DNA from: Chromatiales bacterium
GTDB taxonomy: Bacteria > Pseudomonadota > Gammaproteobacteria > CAMYNG01
Length of the DNA: 10,535 bases
Direction: 5' to 3'
NCBI GenBank assembly: GCA_026990045.1
Contig: JALSIK010000371.1
Coordinates: 1 to 10,535, forward strand
The translations under genes and the position numbers were made by a program. The notes under the pieces were generated by a model that saw nothing but the letters and a program-made list of their open reading frames with translations, was not told the DNA's origin and searched no databases. Of this stretch, positions 1 through 8,492 are shown one piece after another; the stretch's first letter is position 1; every line of letters begins with the position of its first letter.

Positions 1-3
1 GGC

Positions 4-17
4 GTCGGGAATTTGAC
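4..17. promoter_or_regulatory. Candidate FleQ/FlrA-type activator box upstream of flrB
   Basis: The 14-mer GTCGGGAATTTGAC has GTC and GAC ends around an AT core. It matches 10 of 14 positions of the FleQ consensus as I remember it (GTCAATAAATTGAC). It lies about 50 bp upstream of the -24 element of the flrB sigma-54 promoter, a normal enhancer distance. FleQ and FlrA are the master activators of fleSR/flrBC in Pseudomonas and Vibrio. The site is at the very window edge, so further upstream boxes cannot be seen. Function is inferred. Confidence 0.42.
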
Positions 18-68
18 CCGGCGCCCGGCCCGCGGCGGCAACTCCCTGATCTGACGGCAGTTACATCC

Positions 69-84
69 CGGCACGGTTCTTGCT
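69..84 (+). promoter_or_regulatory. Sigma-54 (RpoN) promoter of flrBC
   Basis: The sequence CGGCACGGTTCTTGCT fits the sigma-54 consensus TGGCACG-N4-TTGCW at every informative base except the first T. The invariant GG (70-71) and GC (82-83) are separated by exactly 10 bp. Transcription would start near 95, leaving a leader of about 40 nt before flrB. A sigma-54 promoter here agrees with the known FlrA/FleQ control of flrBC/fleSR in polar flagellates. Confidence 0.85.
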
Positions 85-135
85 CCGTGTGGCGGTGAGC
101 GCGCCAGCGCGTCAGCGTCCCAACACGAAGCCGTG

Positions 136-1374
136 ATGAACCGCCACAGTGAAACCACCCCCCAGGCCCTGGCCGAGGCCTTCCTCGCCTTCAACGCCAT
201 GTCGGAGCGGCTGGCGGAGTCCTACCGCGAGCTGGAGGGCCAGGTGGCCCGGCTCACCCGCGAGCTGGCCGAGGCCCGGCGCCGGCAGAGCGAGGAATCG
301 GAGCGCCGGGCGCAGGTGGCCCGGCGCCTGGCCGCGCTGCTGGAGGCCCTGCCGGGCGGGGTGGTGGTGCTGGACGCCGACGGCCGGGTGCAGGAGGCCA
401 ACCCCGCCGCCCGCGACCTGCTGGGCGAGCCCCTGGCCGGGGCGCGCTGGAACGACGTCATCCGCCGGGCCTTCGCCCCGCGCCGCGACGACGGCCACGA
501 GGTGTCGCTGGCCGACGGGCGGCGGGTGACCATCTCCACCTGCCCGCTGGCGGACGAGCCGGGCCAGATCCTGCTGTTGACCGACGTCACCGAGATGCGG
601 CGCCTGCAGGACCGCCTCACCCGGCACCAGCGCCTGGCCACCATGGGCGAGATGGCGGCCTCGCTGGCGCACCAGGTGCGCACGCCCCTGTCGGCGGCGC
701 TGCTGTACGGTTCCAACCTCAAGCGGGCGCGCCTGGACGAGGCCGAGCGGGCGCGCTTCACCGACAAGCTGCTGGACCAGCTCCGCCACCTGGAGAGCCT
801 GGTCAACGACATGCTGAGCTACGCCCGCGACGGCAAGCTGGGCGAGGAGGACTTCGCGCCCGGCGACCTGCTGGGCGACCTGCACAACACCCTCGAAGAC
901 CTGTTCGAGCGCACCGGCACCCGCTTCGTGGTCGAGGCCGGGTGCGACCCCGCGCTGCGCCTGCACGGCAACCGGCAGATGCTGGTCTCCGCCCTGTGCA
1001 ACCTGGCCCACAACGCCGTCCAGGCCATGGGCGAGGGCGGGGTGCTGGAAGTGGGGGTGCGCGCCGCCGCCGGCGGCACGGCGGTGGACATCGTGATGCG
1101 CGACAACGGCCCCGGCATCGCCGAGGACCAGCGCGACAAGGTGTTCAACCCCTTCTACACCACCCGTGCCGAGGGCACCGGCCTGGGCCTGGCGGTGGTG
1201 GCGGCCATCGCCCGCGCCCACAACGGCGAGGTGTGGGTGGACGCCCCGGCCGAGGGGCAGGGGGGGACCACCGTCATCCTGCGCCTGCCGGCCACCCACA
1301 GCGGGGCGCCGGGCACCGGGCGGCGCGCCGGCGATGCCGGGCGGCGGCAGGCACGGGCCAACCAGGGAGCGTGA
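136..1374 (+). CDS. flrB: Flagellar two-component sensor histidine kinase FlrB/FleS
   Basis: This is the cytoplasmic kinase that phosphorylates the flagellar sigma-54 activator FlrC/FleR. The 412-residue protein has no membrane segment. It starts with a charged helical, probably coiled-coil stretch (about 20-63), followed by a PAS domain (about 63-152, with a GVVVLDADGRVQEAN core). The HisKA H-box is SLAHQVRTPLSA with phospho-acceptor His179. The HATPase domain has an N-box (NLAHNAVQAMG, Asn293), a G1 box (DNGPGI from Asp323) and a glycine-rich lid (GTGLGL, 347-352). The HQVRTP form of the H-box is typical of FleS/FlrB. ATG 136 is preferred because GAAG lies 5 bp upstream. An in-frame GTG immediately before it (133) would add one residue. 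The Shine-Dalgarno is weak either way. The stop is 1 bp before flrC, so the pair is probably translationally coupled. The C-terminal 30 residues are Arg/Gly/Ala-rich and probably disordered. Confidence 0.95.
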   Translation: MNRHSETTPQALAEAFLAFNAMSERLAESYRELEGQVARLTRELAEARRRQSEESERRAQVARRLAALLEALPGGVVVLDADGRVQEANPAARDLLGEPLAGARWNDVIRRAFAPRRDDGHEVSLADGRRVTISTCPLADEPGQILLLTDVTEMRRLQDRLTRHQRLATMGEMAASLAHQVRTPLSAALLYGSNLKRARLDEAERARFTDKLLDQLRHLESLVNDMLSYARDGKLGEEDFAPGDLLGDLHNTLEDLFERTGTRFVVEAGCDPALRLHGNRQMLVSALCNLAHNAVQAMGEGGVLEVGVRAAAGGTAVDIVMRDNGPGIAEDQRDKVFNPFYTTRAEGTGLGLAVVAAIARAHNGEVWVDAPAEGQGGTTVILRLPATHSGAPGTGRRAGDAGRRQARANQGA

Positions 1375-1375
1375 C

Positions 1376-2746
<1,371 letters not shown>

Positions 2747-2787
2747 GCCGCGGCCGGCTGGAGAGCGGGTTATTACAGGGCGGGTCT

Positions 2788-2801
2788 CCGGGGCGCCCCG
2801 G
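2788..2801. repeat. Perfect 14-bp palindrome in the flrC-fliE gap
   Basis: CCGGGGCGCCCCGG is its own reverse complement and lies 46 bp upstream of the fliE start. The 101-bp gap between flrC and fliE (2747-2847) otherwise holds no recognisable promoter. The dyad could be a protein-binding site or, as RNA, a small stem in the leader. In DNA this GC-rich such palindromes also arise by chance, so no function is claimed. Confidence 0.35.
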
Positions 2802-2847
2802 CGCCGGCGGACGACCAGCAGTCTCAACCGACGGAGGAAAGACGGCC

Positions 2848-3174
2848 ATGAGCAACACCATCACCCCCGAGCAGGTGCTGGCGCAGATGCGCATGCTGGC
2901 GGCACAGGCCAAGGGGCTGCCGCCCCAGGCCGGCCCGGCCGAGGGCGCGGGCGGCGGTTTCGCCGAGCTGCTCAAGACCTCCATCGACAAGGTCAACGAG
3001 ACCCAGCAGGAGGCGAGCCGGCTCAAGGAGGCCTTCCAGAAGGGCGATCCCAACGTGCAGCTCTCCCAGGTGATGGTGGCGGTGGAAAAGTCCAGCGTGT
3101 CGTTCCAGGCCCTGCTGCAGGTGCGCAACAAGCTGGTTTCCGCGTACCAGGAAATCATGAACATGCAGATCTGA
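2848..3174 (+). CDS. fliE: Flagellar hook-basal body complex protein FliE
   Basis: FliE is the small adaptor between the MS-ring and the proximal rod, and it is exported by the flagellar type III apparatus. The 108-residue product has the usual FliE size. It has a variable Gly/Pro/Ala-rich stretch (about 22-37), then the conserved part: a helix with VNETQQEASRL (49-59), the GDPNVQLSQVMVAVEK segment and the C-terminal signature QALLQVRNKLVSAYQEIMNM. There is no signal peptide, as expected. The start has GGAGG at 2833-2837, 10 bp upstream. It begins the fliE-J block, 101 bp after flrC. I see no convincing sigma-54 promoter in that gap, so it may be transcribed by read-through from the flrBC promoter or from a poor-match promoter. 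Confidence 0.95.
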   Translation: MSNTITPEQVLAQMRMLAAQAKGLPPQAGPAEGAGGGFAELLKTSIDKVNETQQEASRLKEAFQKGDPNVQLSQVMVAVEKSSVSFQALLQVRNKLVSAYQEIMNMQI

Positions 3175-3216
3175 ACGCGGGCGCGCGCGTTCTCCACACA
3201 GGGCAGGTGACACACC

Positions 3217-4896
3217 ATGGCCACGGATCTCGTCGATCCCCGTAAACTGCAACTGCCGCTGGCCGGCATGGCGGCGCTGCCGGTGGTGCGCCAGGTGGGA
3301 CTGCTGCTGGGGCTGGCGGCCAGCGTCGCCCTGGGCTTCTACGTGGTGCTGTGGTCCAAGGACCCGGCCTACCGCATGCTCTACTCCCACCTCTCGGACC
3401 GCGACGCGGCCACCGTGACCCAGGCGCTGCAGCAGGCCAACATCAAGTACCGCATCGACCCGGAGACCGGGGCCCTCATGGTGGAGGGCGACAAGCTCCA
3501 CCAGGCGCGCATGAAGCTGGCGGCCAGCGGCTTCACCGCCGGCGGCGAGCTGGGCTTCGAGCTGCTGGACAAGGACCAGGGCTTCGGCACCTCGCAGTTC
3601 ATGCAGACCGCGCGCTACCAGCGGGCCCTGGAGGGCGAGCTGGCCCGCACCGTGACCTCGCTGGCGGTGGTGCGCTCGGCCCGGGTGCACCTGGCGCTGC
3701 CGCGCCAGTCCACCTTCATCCGCGACCGGCGCGAGGCCTCGGCCTCGGTGTTCGTGGAGCTGCTGCCCGGCCGCAGCCTGGAGGCGGGCCAGGTCCAGGC
3801 CATCGTCAACCTGGTGGCGGGCAGCGTGCCCAACCTCAAGCATGAAAGGATCACGGTGGTGGACCAGCAGGGCCGCCTGCTCACCCGCCACGAGCCGGAC
3901 GCGGCGCTGGGGCTGACCGCCTCCCAGTTCGAGTACACGCGCAAGCTGGAGAAGGAATACGTGCGCCGCATCGAGAACATCCTCGGCCCGGTGGTGGGGC
4001 TGGACAACCTGCGCGCGCAGGTGGCGGTGGACGTGGACTTCACCATCACCGAGCAGACCCAGGAGATCTACAACCCGGACCAGCCGGCGGTGCGCAGCGA
4101 GCAGCGGTTCGAGGAGACCACGGCCGGCGAGGAGCCGGCCCAGGGCGTGCCCGGGGCGCTGTCCAACACCCCGCCGGCCGCCGGCCGGGCCCCGGAGCAG
4201 GCCGCCGCGGCCGCCGCGGAGCCGGGCACCGGCGCCCCGCCCCTGCGCAAGCGCTCGCGCTCCACGCGCAACTACGAGCTGGACCGCACCATCAGTCACA
4301 CCCGCCGCATCCCGGGCGCCGTGCGCCGGCTGTCGGTGGCGGTGGTGGTCAACCACAAGCCGGCGCCCGCCGCCGCCAGGGGCAAGGGCAAGGGCAAGCA
4401 GGGCCAGGGCGGCGCGGCCCAGCGGGTGCCGCTGACCGACGAGGAGATCAAGCGCCTCACCGCCCTGGTCAAGGACGCGGTGGGCTTCAACGCCCTGCGC
4501 GGCGACACCGTCAACGTCATCAACGTGCCCTTCGCGCCGCCGCCCGAGGTGGAGCCCCTGCCGGAGCCGCCGCTGTGGAAGCAGCCCTGGGTGCTCACCC
4601 TGGCCAAGCAGGTGGCCGCCGGGCTGGCGGTGCTGCTGGTGATCTTCGGCGTGCTGCGGCCGGTGATGCGCAACCTGGCCAGGCAGGGCGAGCAGCAGCG
4701 CGCCGTGGTGCCGGCGGCGGGGGACGAGGGCGAGGCCCTGGCCGACGACCAGGTGACCCTCACCGGCGGCGAGGCGCCGCGGCTGCCGCGCCAGCGCCAG
4801 GGCTACCAGGCCAACCTGGAGATGGCCAAGAACGCCGTGCAGCAGGATCCCAAGCTGGTGGCCCAGGTGATCAAGAACTGGGTGGGCAACGAATAA
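3217..4896 (+). CDS. fliF: Flagellar M-ring protein FliF
   Basis: FliF forms the MS-ring in the inner membrane, the base on which rotor and export gate assemble. The 559-residue product matches the roughly 560 residues usual for the family. A first membrane segment lies at about 24-46 (VGLLLGLAASVALGFYVVLW) and a second at about 459-481. Between them is the periplasmic ring-building region with conserved text such as GFELLDKDQGFGTSQF and YQRALEGELARTV. The ring-building region is interrupted by an Ala/Pro-rich segment (about 309-343) after VPGALSNTPP, the known disordered loop of FliF, followed by a basic RKRSRSTRNYE. A second Lys/Gly-rich insert is at 388-399. The cytoplasmic tail (about 528-559, with NLEMAKNAVQQDPKLVAQVIKNWV) is the FliG-binding site. 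Start ATG 3217 has AGGTGA at 3205-3210. It lies 42 bp after fliE. Confidence 0.97.
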   Translation: MATDLVDPRKLQLPLAGMAALPVVRQVGLLLGLAASVALGFYVVLWSKDPAYRMLYSHLSDRDAATVTQALQQANIKYRIDPETGALMVEGDKLHQARMKLAASGFTAGGELGFELLDKDQGFGTSQFMQTARYQRALEGELARTVTSLAVVRSARVHLALPRQSTFIRDRREASASVFVELLPGRSLEAGQVQAIVNLVAGSVPNLKHERITVVDQQGRLLTRHEPDAALGLTASQFEYTRKLEKEYVRRIENILGPVVGLDNLRAQVAVDVDFTITEQTQEIYNPDQPAVRSEQRFEETTAGEEPAQGVPGALSNTPPAAGRAPEQAAAAAAEPGTGAPPLRKRSRSTRNYELDRTISHTRRIPGAVRRLSVAVVVNHKPAPAAARGKGKGKQGQGGAAQRVPLTDEEIKRLTALVKDAVGFNALRGDTVNVINVPFAPPPEVEPLPEPPLWKQPWVLTLAKQVAAGLAVLLVIFGVLRPVMRNLARQGEQQRAVVPAAGDEGEALADDQVTLTGGEAPRLPRQRQGYQANLEMAKNAVQQDPKLVAQVIKNWVGNE

Positions 4897-4898
4897 AA

Positions 4899-4922
4899 GG
4901 GGCCAGGGGCGAGGGGCGAGGG
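4899..4922 (+). repeat. Short GGGGCGA heptamer array between fliF and fliG
   Basis: Three consecutive 7-bp units, GGGGCCA, GGGGCGA and GGGGCGA, are followed by a broken fourth (GGGCAA). They fill most of the 39-bp gap between the fliF stop and the fliG start. The same unit recurs five times at 9744-9778, so this is a second occurrence of one heptamer family. It leaves fliG with only a weak purine-rich GAGAAAGAG as ribosome binding site. Confidence 0.75.
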
Positions 4923-4935
4923 CAAGAGAAAGAGC

Positions 4936-5952
4936 ATGGCAGGAGAGAGTCAATCCAAGCTGGCCGGACCCGAGCGCGCCGCCGTGCTCCTGCTCACCCT
5001 GGGCGAGGAGGCGGCGGCCGAGATCATGAAGCACATGTCGCCCAAGGAGGTGCAGAAGGTGGGCGAGGCCATGGCCACCCTCAGCCACGTGCCCAAGGAC
5101 ACGGTGGGCGAGGTGCTGGAGACCTTCTGCGACGCCCTCGACGAGGAGACCTCGCTGGGGGTGGGCAACGAGGAGTACCTGCGCAAGGTGCTGGTCAACG
5201 CCCTGGGCCAGGACAAGGCCAGCAGCCTCATCGACCGCATCCTCATGGGCCGCCACTCCAAGGGGCTGGAGGCCCTCAAGTGGATGGAGCCGCGGGCGGT
5301 GGCCGAGATCATCCGCCTGGAGCACCCGCAGATCATCGCCATCGTGCTCTCCTACCTCGACCCCGACCAGGCCGCCGAGGTCCTGGCCGCGCTGCCGGAG
5401 CGCATGCGCCCCGACATCGTCATGCGCATCGCCTCCCTCGACGGCATCCAGCCCTCGGCCATCCACGAGCTGGACGAGATCCTGGAGAAGCAGTTCACCG
5501 GCGGCACCAGCAACGTGCGCTCGTCCAGCGTCGGCGGCATCAAGACCGCGGCCAACATCCTCAACTTCATGGACAGCTCGCTGGAGGCGCAGATCATGGA
5601 CCAGATCCGCGAGAACGACGCCGAGATGGGGCAGGAGATCCAGGACTTCATGTTCGTGTTCGACAACCTGGTGGACGTGGACGACCGCGGCATCCAGGCC
5701 CTGCTGCGCGAGGTGTCGTCGGAGACCCTCATCGTCGCCCTCAAGGGCGCCGACGAGGCAGTGAAGGAGAAGATCTTCAAGAACATGTCCAAGCGCGCCT
5801 CCGAGATGCTGCGTGACGACCTGGAGGCCAAGGGCCCGGTCAAGGTGAGCGAGGTGGAGGCGGCGCAGAAGGAGATCCTGGCCATCGCGCGCCGCATGGC
5901 CGAGTCCGGCGAGATCAGCCTGGGCGGCAAGGGCGGCGATGAGTACATCTAG
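4936..5952 (+). CDS. fliG: Flagellar motor switch protein FliG
   Basis: FliG is the rotor protein on the cytoplasmic face of the MS-ring. It binds FliF at its N-terminus, FliM through its middle part and the stator through its C-terminal domain. The 338-residue length is normal. The N-domain begins KLAGPERAAVLLLTLGEEAA. The middle domain carries the EHPQ motif (129-132). A hinge region with VGGIKTAANILNFMD (199-213) precedes the C-terminal domain, with an MFVF motif (239-242), DDRGIQALLREV (249-260) and LRDDL (292-296), where the charged torque-helix residues lie. Start ATG 4936 has only a weak purine-rich upstream sequence (GAGAAAGAG), partly because heptamer repeats occupy the gap. The end overlaps the start of fliH by 14 bp, so FliH is probably translated by coupling. 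No irregularity is seen in the protein. Confidence 0.97.
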   Translation: MAGESQSKLAGPERAAVLLLTLGEEAAAEIMKHMSPKEVQKVGEAMATLSHVPKDTVGEVLETFCDALDEETSLGVGNEEYLRKVLVNALGQDKASSLIDRILMGRHSKGLEALKWMEPRAVAEIIRLEHPQIIAIVLSYLDPDQAAEVLAALPERMRPDIVMRIASLDGIQPSAIHELDEILEKQFTGGTSNVRSSSVGGIKTAANILNFMDSSLEAQIMDQIRENDAEMGQEIQDFMFVFDNLVDVDDRGIQALLREVSSETLIVALKGADEAVKEKIFKNMSKRASEMLRDDLEAKGPVKVSEVEAAQKEILAIARRMAESGEISLGGKGGDEYI

Positions 5953-6595
5953 GCCGGTTCCGGACAAGGACGTGTCCGCCTACGAGCGCTGGGAGGCGCC
6001 GGTGGTGGACGCCGAGAGCCCGCTCACCGCCGGCGCGGTGGAGGCGATCCAGAAACAGGCCTGGGAGGAGGGGTTCGCCCAGGGCCACGCCGAGGGCATG
6101 AAGCAGGGCCTGCAGGAAGGGCGTGCCGCCGGCGAGGAGGAGATGCGCCGCCACGCCCGCCTGCTGACCGAGGTGCTGCAGCGTCTCCACGCGCCCCTGG
6201 AACAACTGGACCGCGAGGTGGTGGACCAGGTGACGGAACTGGCGGTGGCGGTGGCGCGCCACATCGTGCGCCGCGAACTGCACATCGATCCCGGGCAGGT
6301 GGTGGCGGTGGTGCGCGAGGCCATGGCCGCCCTGCCCGCCGGGGCCCAGGACGTGCGCATCTACCTCCACCCGGAGGACGCGGTCCTGGTGCGCCAGGCC
6401 CTGTCGGTGGAGGACGACGAGGACGGCCGCCGGCCCTGGCGCATCGTGGACGACCCCGTGCTCACCCGCGGCGACTGCCGCATCCAGTCCGAGTTCTCCT
6501 ACATCGACGCCACCCTGGAGCGGCGCCTGAACCGCATCATCGCCACCCTCCTGGGCGGCGAGCGCGAGGCCGATCGTGACGGCGATGGATCCTGA
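5939..6595 (+). CDS. fliH: Flagellar assembly protein FliH (export ATPase regulator)
   Basis: FliH dimers bind and restrain the ATPase FliI and tether it to the C-ring. The 218-residue protein has a family-typical N-terminus (YERWEAPVVDAESPL, 15-29). An uninterrupted GxxxG series follows, with Gly45, 49, 53, 57, 61 and 65, the characteristic helical repeat of FliH/YscL proteins. The C-terminal half (about 85-218) is the FliI-binding domain, with VARHIVRRELHIDPGQVVAVVREAMAALP and a terminal GDCRIQSEFSYIDATLERRL. The start lies inside fliG (14-bp overlap) with a weak AAGGGCGG upstream, so coupling is likely. The end overlaps fliI by 20 bp if the GTG start is used. Sequence beyond the Gly repeat is typical. 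The assignment is secure from both motif and position. Confidence 0.95.
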   Translation: MSTSRPVPDKDVSAYERWEAPVVDAESPLTAGAVEAIQKQAWEEGFAQGHAEGMKQGLQEGRAAGEEEMRRHARLLTEVLQRLHAPLEQLDREVVDQVTELAVAVARHIVRRELHIDPGQVVAVVREAMAALPAGAQDVRIYLHPEDAVLVRQALSVEDDEDGRRPWRIVDDPVLTRGDCRIQSEFSYIDATLERRLNRIIATLLGGEREADRDGDGS

Positions 6596-7958
6596 TCGCA
6601 GCCCGCGCTGGCGCGAGCGCCTGGCCCGCCGCCAGGCCCGGCTGCGCGAGGCCCAGACCCTGGTGGTGGAAGGCCGGCTCATCCGCATGGTGGGGCTCAC
6701 CATCGAGGCCGCCGGCTGCCAGGCCGCCATCGGCGCCCGCTGCGAGCTGGAGAGCACCAGCGGCCCGCCGGTGGAGGCGGAAGTGGTGGGCTTCGCCGGC
6801 GACCGGCTCTACCTCATGCCCGTGGCGCACATGCAGGGCATCGCGCCCGAGGCGCGGGTGGTGCCCACCGGCCGGGTCTATGCCGCGCCCGCCGGCGACG
6901 AGCTGCTGGGCCGGGTCCTGGGCGGCGACGGCCGCCCGCTTGACGGGGCCGGACCGCTGGAGGCCAGCGAGCGGGTGCCCCTGTCGGGCCGTCCCATCAA
7001 CCCCCTGGCCCGGGCGCCCATCAGCGCGCCGCTGGACGTGGGTGTGCGCGCCATCAACGCCCTGCTCACCGTGGGCCGCGGCCAGCGCATGGGCCTGTTC
7101 GCCGGCTCCGGCGTGGGCAAGAGCGTGCTGCTGGGCATGATGACCCGCTACACCACCGCCGACGTCATCGTGGTGGGGCTCATCGGCGAGCGCGGGCGCG
7201 AGGTCAAGGAGTTCATCGATCACATCCTGGGCCGCGAGGGCATGCAGCGCGCGGTGGTGGTGGCGGTGCCCGCGGACCAGACCCCGGTGATGCGCCTGCA
7301 CGGCGCCTACCTGGCCACCGCCATCGCCGAGTGGTTCCGCGACCGCGGCCGCAACGTGCTGCTGCTCATGGACTCGCTCACCCGCTTCGCCCAGGCCCAG
7401 CGCGAGGTGGGGCTGGCCATCGGCGAGCCGCCGGCCACCAAGGGCTACCCCCCGTCGGTGTTCGCGCGCCTGCCGCAACTGGTGGAGCGGGCCGGCAACG
7501 GCGACCGCGGGGGCGGCTCCATCACCGCCTTCTACACCGTGCTCACCGAGGGCGACGACCAGCAGGACCCCATCGCCGACGCCGCCCGCGCCATCCTCGA
7601 CGGCCACGTGGTGCTCTCGCGCGAGCTGGCCGAGGCGGGCCACTTCCCCGCCATCGACGTGGAGGCCTCCATCAGCCGCGCCTTCACCGAGATCACCACC
7701 CCCGGGCACCAGGAACTGGTGCGCCGCTTCCGCCGCCTGCACTCGGTGTACGAGCAGAACCGGGACCTCATCGCCGTGGGGGCCTACCAGCAGGGCTCCG
7801 ACGAGCGCATCGACGAGGCCATCCGCATGCGCCCGTCCATGATGGCCTTCCTCCAGCAGGACAAGCGGGAACCGGTGTCGTGGGCCGACAGCCTGGCCGG
7901 GCTGCAGGCGCTGCTGGACGGGACCGCGCCCGCCGGCGCCATGACCGAGGCCGGCTGA
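6576..7958 (+). CDS. fliI: Flagellum-specific export ATPase FliI
   Basis: FliI is the hexameric ATPase of the flagellar type III export apparatus, related to F1-ATPase beta and YscN. The 460-residue product is of normal length. It has an F1-type N-terminal barrel (about 25-100), then the catalytic domain: Walker A AGSGVGKS (176-183, Lys182), catalytic GLIGERGREV (Glu205), Walker B LLLMDSLTRFAQAQREVG (Asp266), and the family signature PPSVFARLPQLVERAG. The C-terminal helical domain contains YEQNRDLIAVGAYQQGSD. GTG 6576 is chosen because GAGG (6566-6569) is spaced 6 bp before it. ATG 6585, giving 457 residues, is possible but lacks a Shine-Dalgarno. The start lies inside fliH. The stop is 1 bp before fliJ. 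Every catalytic residue looked for is present. Confidence 0.97.
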   Translation: MTAMDPDRSPRWRERLARRQARLREAQTLVVEGRLIRMVGLTIEAAGCQAAIGARCELESTSGPPVEAEVVGFAGDRLYLMPVAHMQGIAPEARVVPTGRVYAAPAGDELLGRVLGGDGRPLDGAGPLEASERVPLSGRPINPLARAPISAPLDVGVRAINALLTVGRGQRMGLFAGSGVGKSVLLGMMTRYTTADVIVVGLIGERGREVKEFIDHILGREGMQRAVVVAVPADQTPVMRLHGAYLATAIAEWFRDRGRNVLLLMDSLTRFAQAQREVGLAIGEPPATKGYPPSVFARLPQLVERAGNGDRGGGSITAFYTVLTEGDDQQDPIADAARAILDGHVVLSRELAEAGHFPAIDVEASISRAFTEITTPGHQELVRRFRRLHSVYEQNRDLIAVGAYQQGSDERIDEAIRMRPSMMAFLQQDKREPVSWADSLAGLQALLDGTAPAGAMTEAG

Positions 7959-7959
7959 C

Positions 7960-8406
7960 ATGGCCCGCCGCTCGCGCCGGCTCCGTCCCATCCACCGCCT
8001 GGCCGCGGGCCGGGAGAACGACGCCGCCCGCGCCCTGGGGCTCGCGCAGCGGGAGCTGGCGGCGGGGCGCGAGCAATTGCGGCAGCTCACCCGCTACCGC
8101 GAGGAGTACGTGGCCGACATGACCCGCCGCGGCCGCGACGGCATCAGCGCCGCCCGCCTGCGCGAGTACCAGGCCTTTCTCGACCAGCTCGACGCCGCCA
8201 TCCGCATCCAGTGCCAGCGCCTGCAGGAACTGGAGGCCCGGTGCCACGACCGCCGCCACCAGTGGCACGACCGCCACCGCGACAGCCAGGTGCTGGAAAA
8301 GGTCATGGCCCGCATCGCCCGCGAGGAACGGAAGGCCGAGGCCAGGAAGGAACAGCGCGAGACCGACGACTTCGCCGGCCGCCGCGTACCGGAAGACGGA
8401 AGGTAG
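7960..8406 (+). CDS. fliJ: Flagellar export protein FliJ
   Basis: FliJ is a small coiled-coil protein that sits in the centre of the FliI hexamer like the gamma stalk of F1 and helps couple export to the proton gradient. The 148-residue length is as expected. The sequence is almost wholly charged helix: an N-terminal basic stretch (RRSRRLRPIHRLA), a first long helix (about 18-60), a second with YQAFLDQLDAAI (70-81) and a C-terminal Lys/Arg/Glu-rich end. Conservation in this family is low, so the call rests on size, composition, the FLDQLD-type segment and its place directly after fliI (1-bp gap). GAGG at 7947-7950 lies 9 bp before ATG 7960. It is the last gene before the accessory island. Confidence 0.92.
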   Translation: MARRSRRLRPIHRLAAGRENDAARALGLAQRELAAGREQLRQLTRYREEYVADMTRRGRDGISAARLREYQAFLDQLDAAIRIQCQRLQELEARCHDRRHQWHDRHRDSQVLEKVMARIAREERKAEARKEQRETDDFAGRRVPEDGR

Positions 8407-8415
8407 ACCACGCAG

Positions 8416-8473
8416 GGTGTGACGGCGAAGCCGTCGCACCGTTCTCCTGGTGCGTTCGCGCGGCGAACGCACC
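8416..8473. repeat. Double stem-loop (REP/BIME-like) element between fliJ and the RES gene
   Basis: Two inverted repeats stand 8 bp apart. The first (8416-8440) is GGTGTGACGGC, GAA loop, GCCGTCGCACC: 11 pairs with one G-U in RNA. The second (8449-8473) is GGTGCGTTCGC, GCG loop, GCGAACGCACC: 11 perfect pairs. Both share GGTGYG on the left and CGCACC on the right, so they look like two members of one palindromic family. The outer flanks (CAGGGTG and CACCCTA) also mirror each other. The element lies between convergent genes and has no U-tract on either side. It is therefore not a canonical intrinsic terminator, although it could still slow RNA polymerase or protect 3' ends. Confidence 0.8.
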
Positions 8474-8492
8474 CTACCCCTGCCATTTTCCA

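Noticed and set aside
1166..1375. 70-codon upstream extension of FlrC
   Set aside because: It is out-of-frame flrB sequence. ATG 1376 has a good ribosome binding site and begins exactly at the receiver domain.
2759..2774. Possible sigma-54 promoter before fliE
   Set aside because: The -12 element lacks the invariant GC (AT instead), and CACG in the -24 element is mostly absent.
2824..5967. Open frame of 1047 codons on the minus strand across fliE, fliF and fliG
   Set aside because: Antisense shadow caused by high GC and codon bias. The product is His/Leu/Gln/Val-rich low complexity with no domain, and the plus-strand genes are unmistakable.
8416..8480. Intrinsic terminator after fliJ
   Set aside because: Stems are strong but no U-tract follows on either strand. 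The shared ends of two hairpins point to a REP-like element instead.
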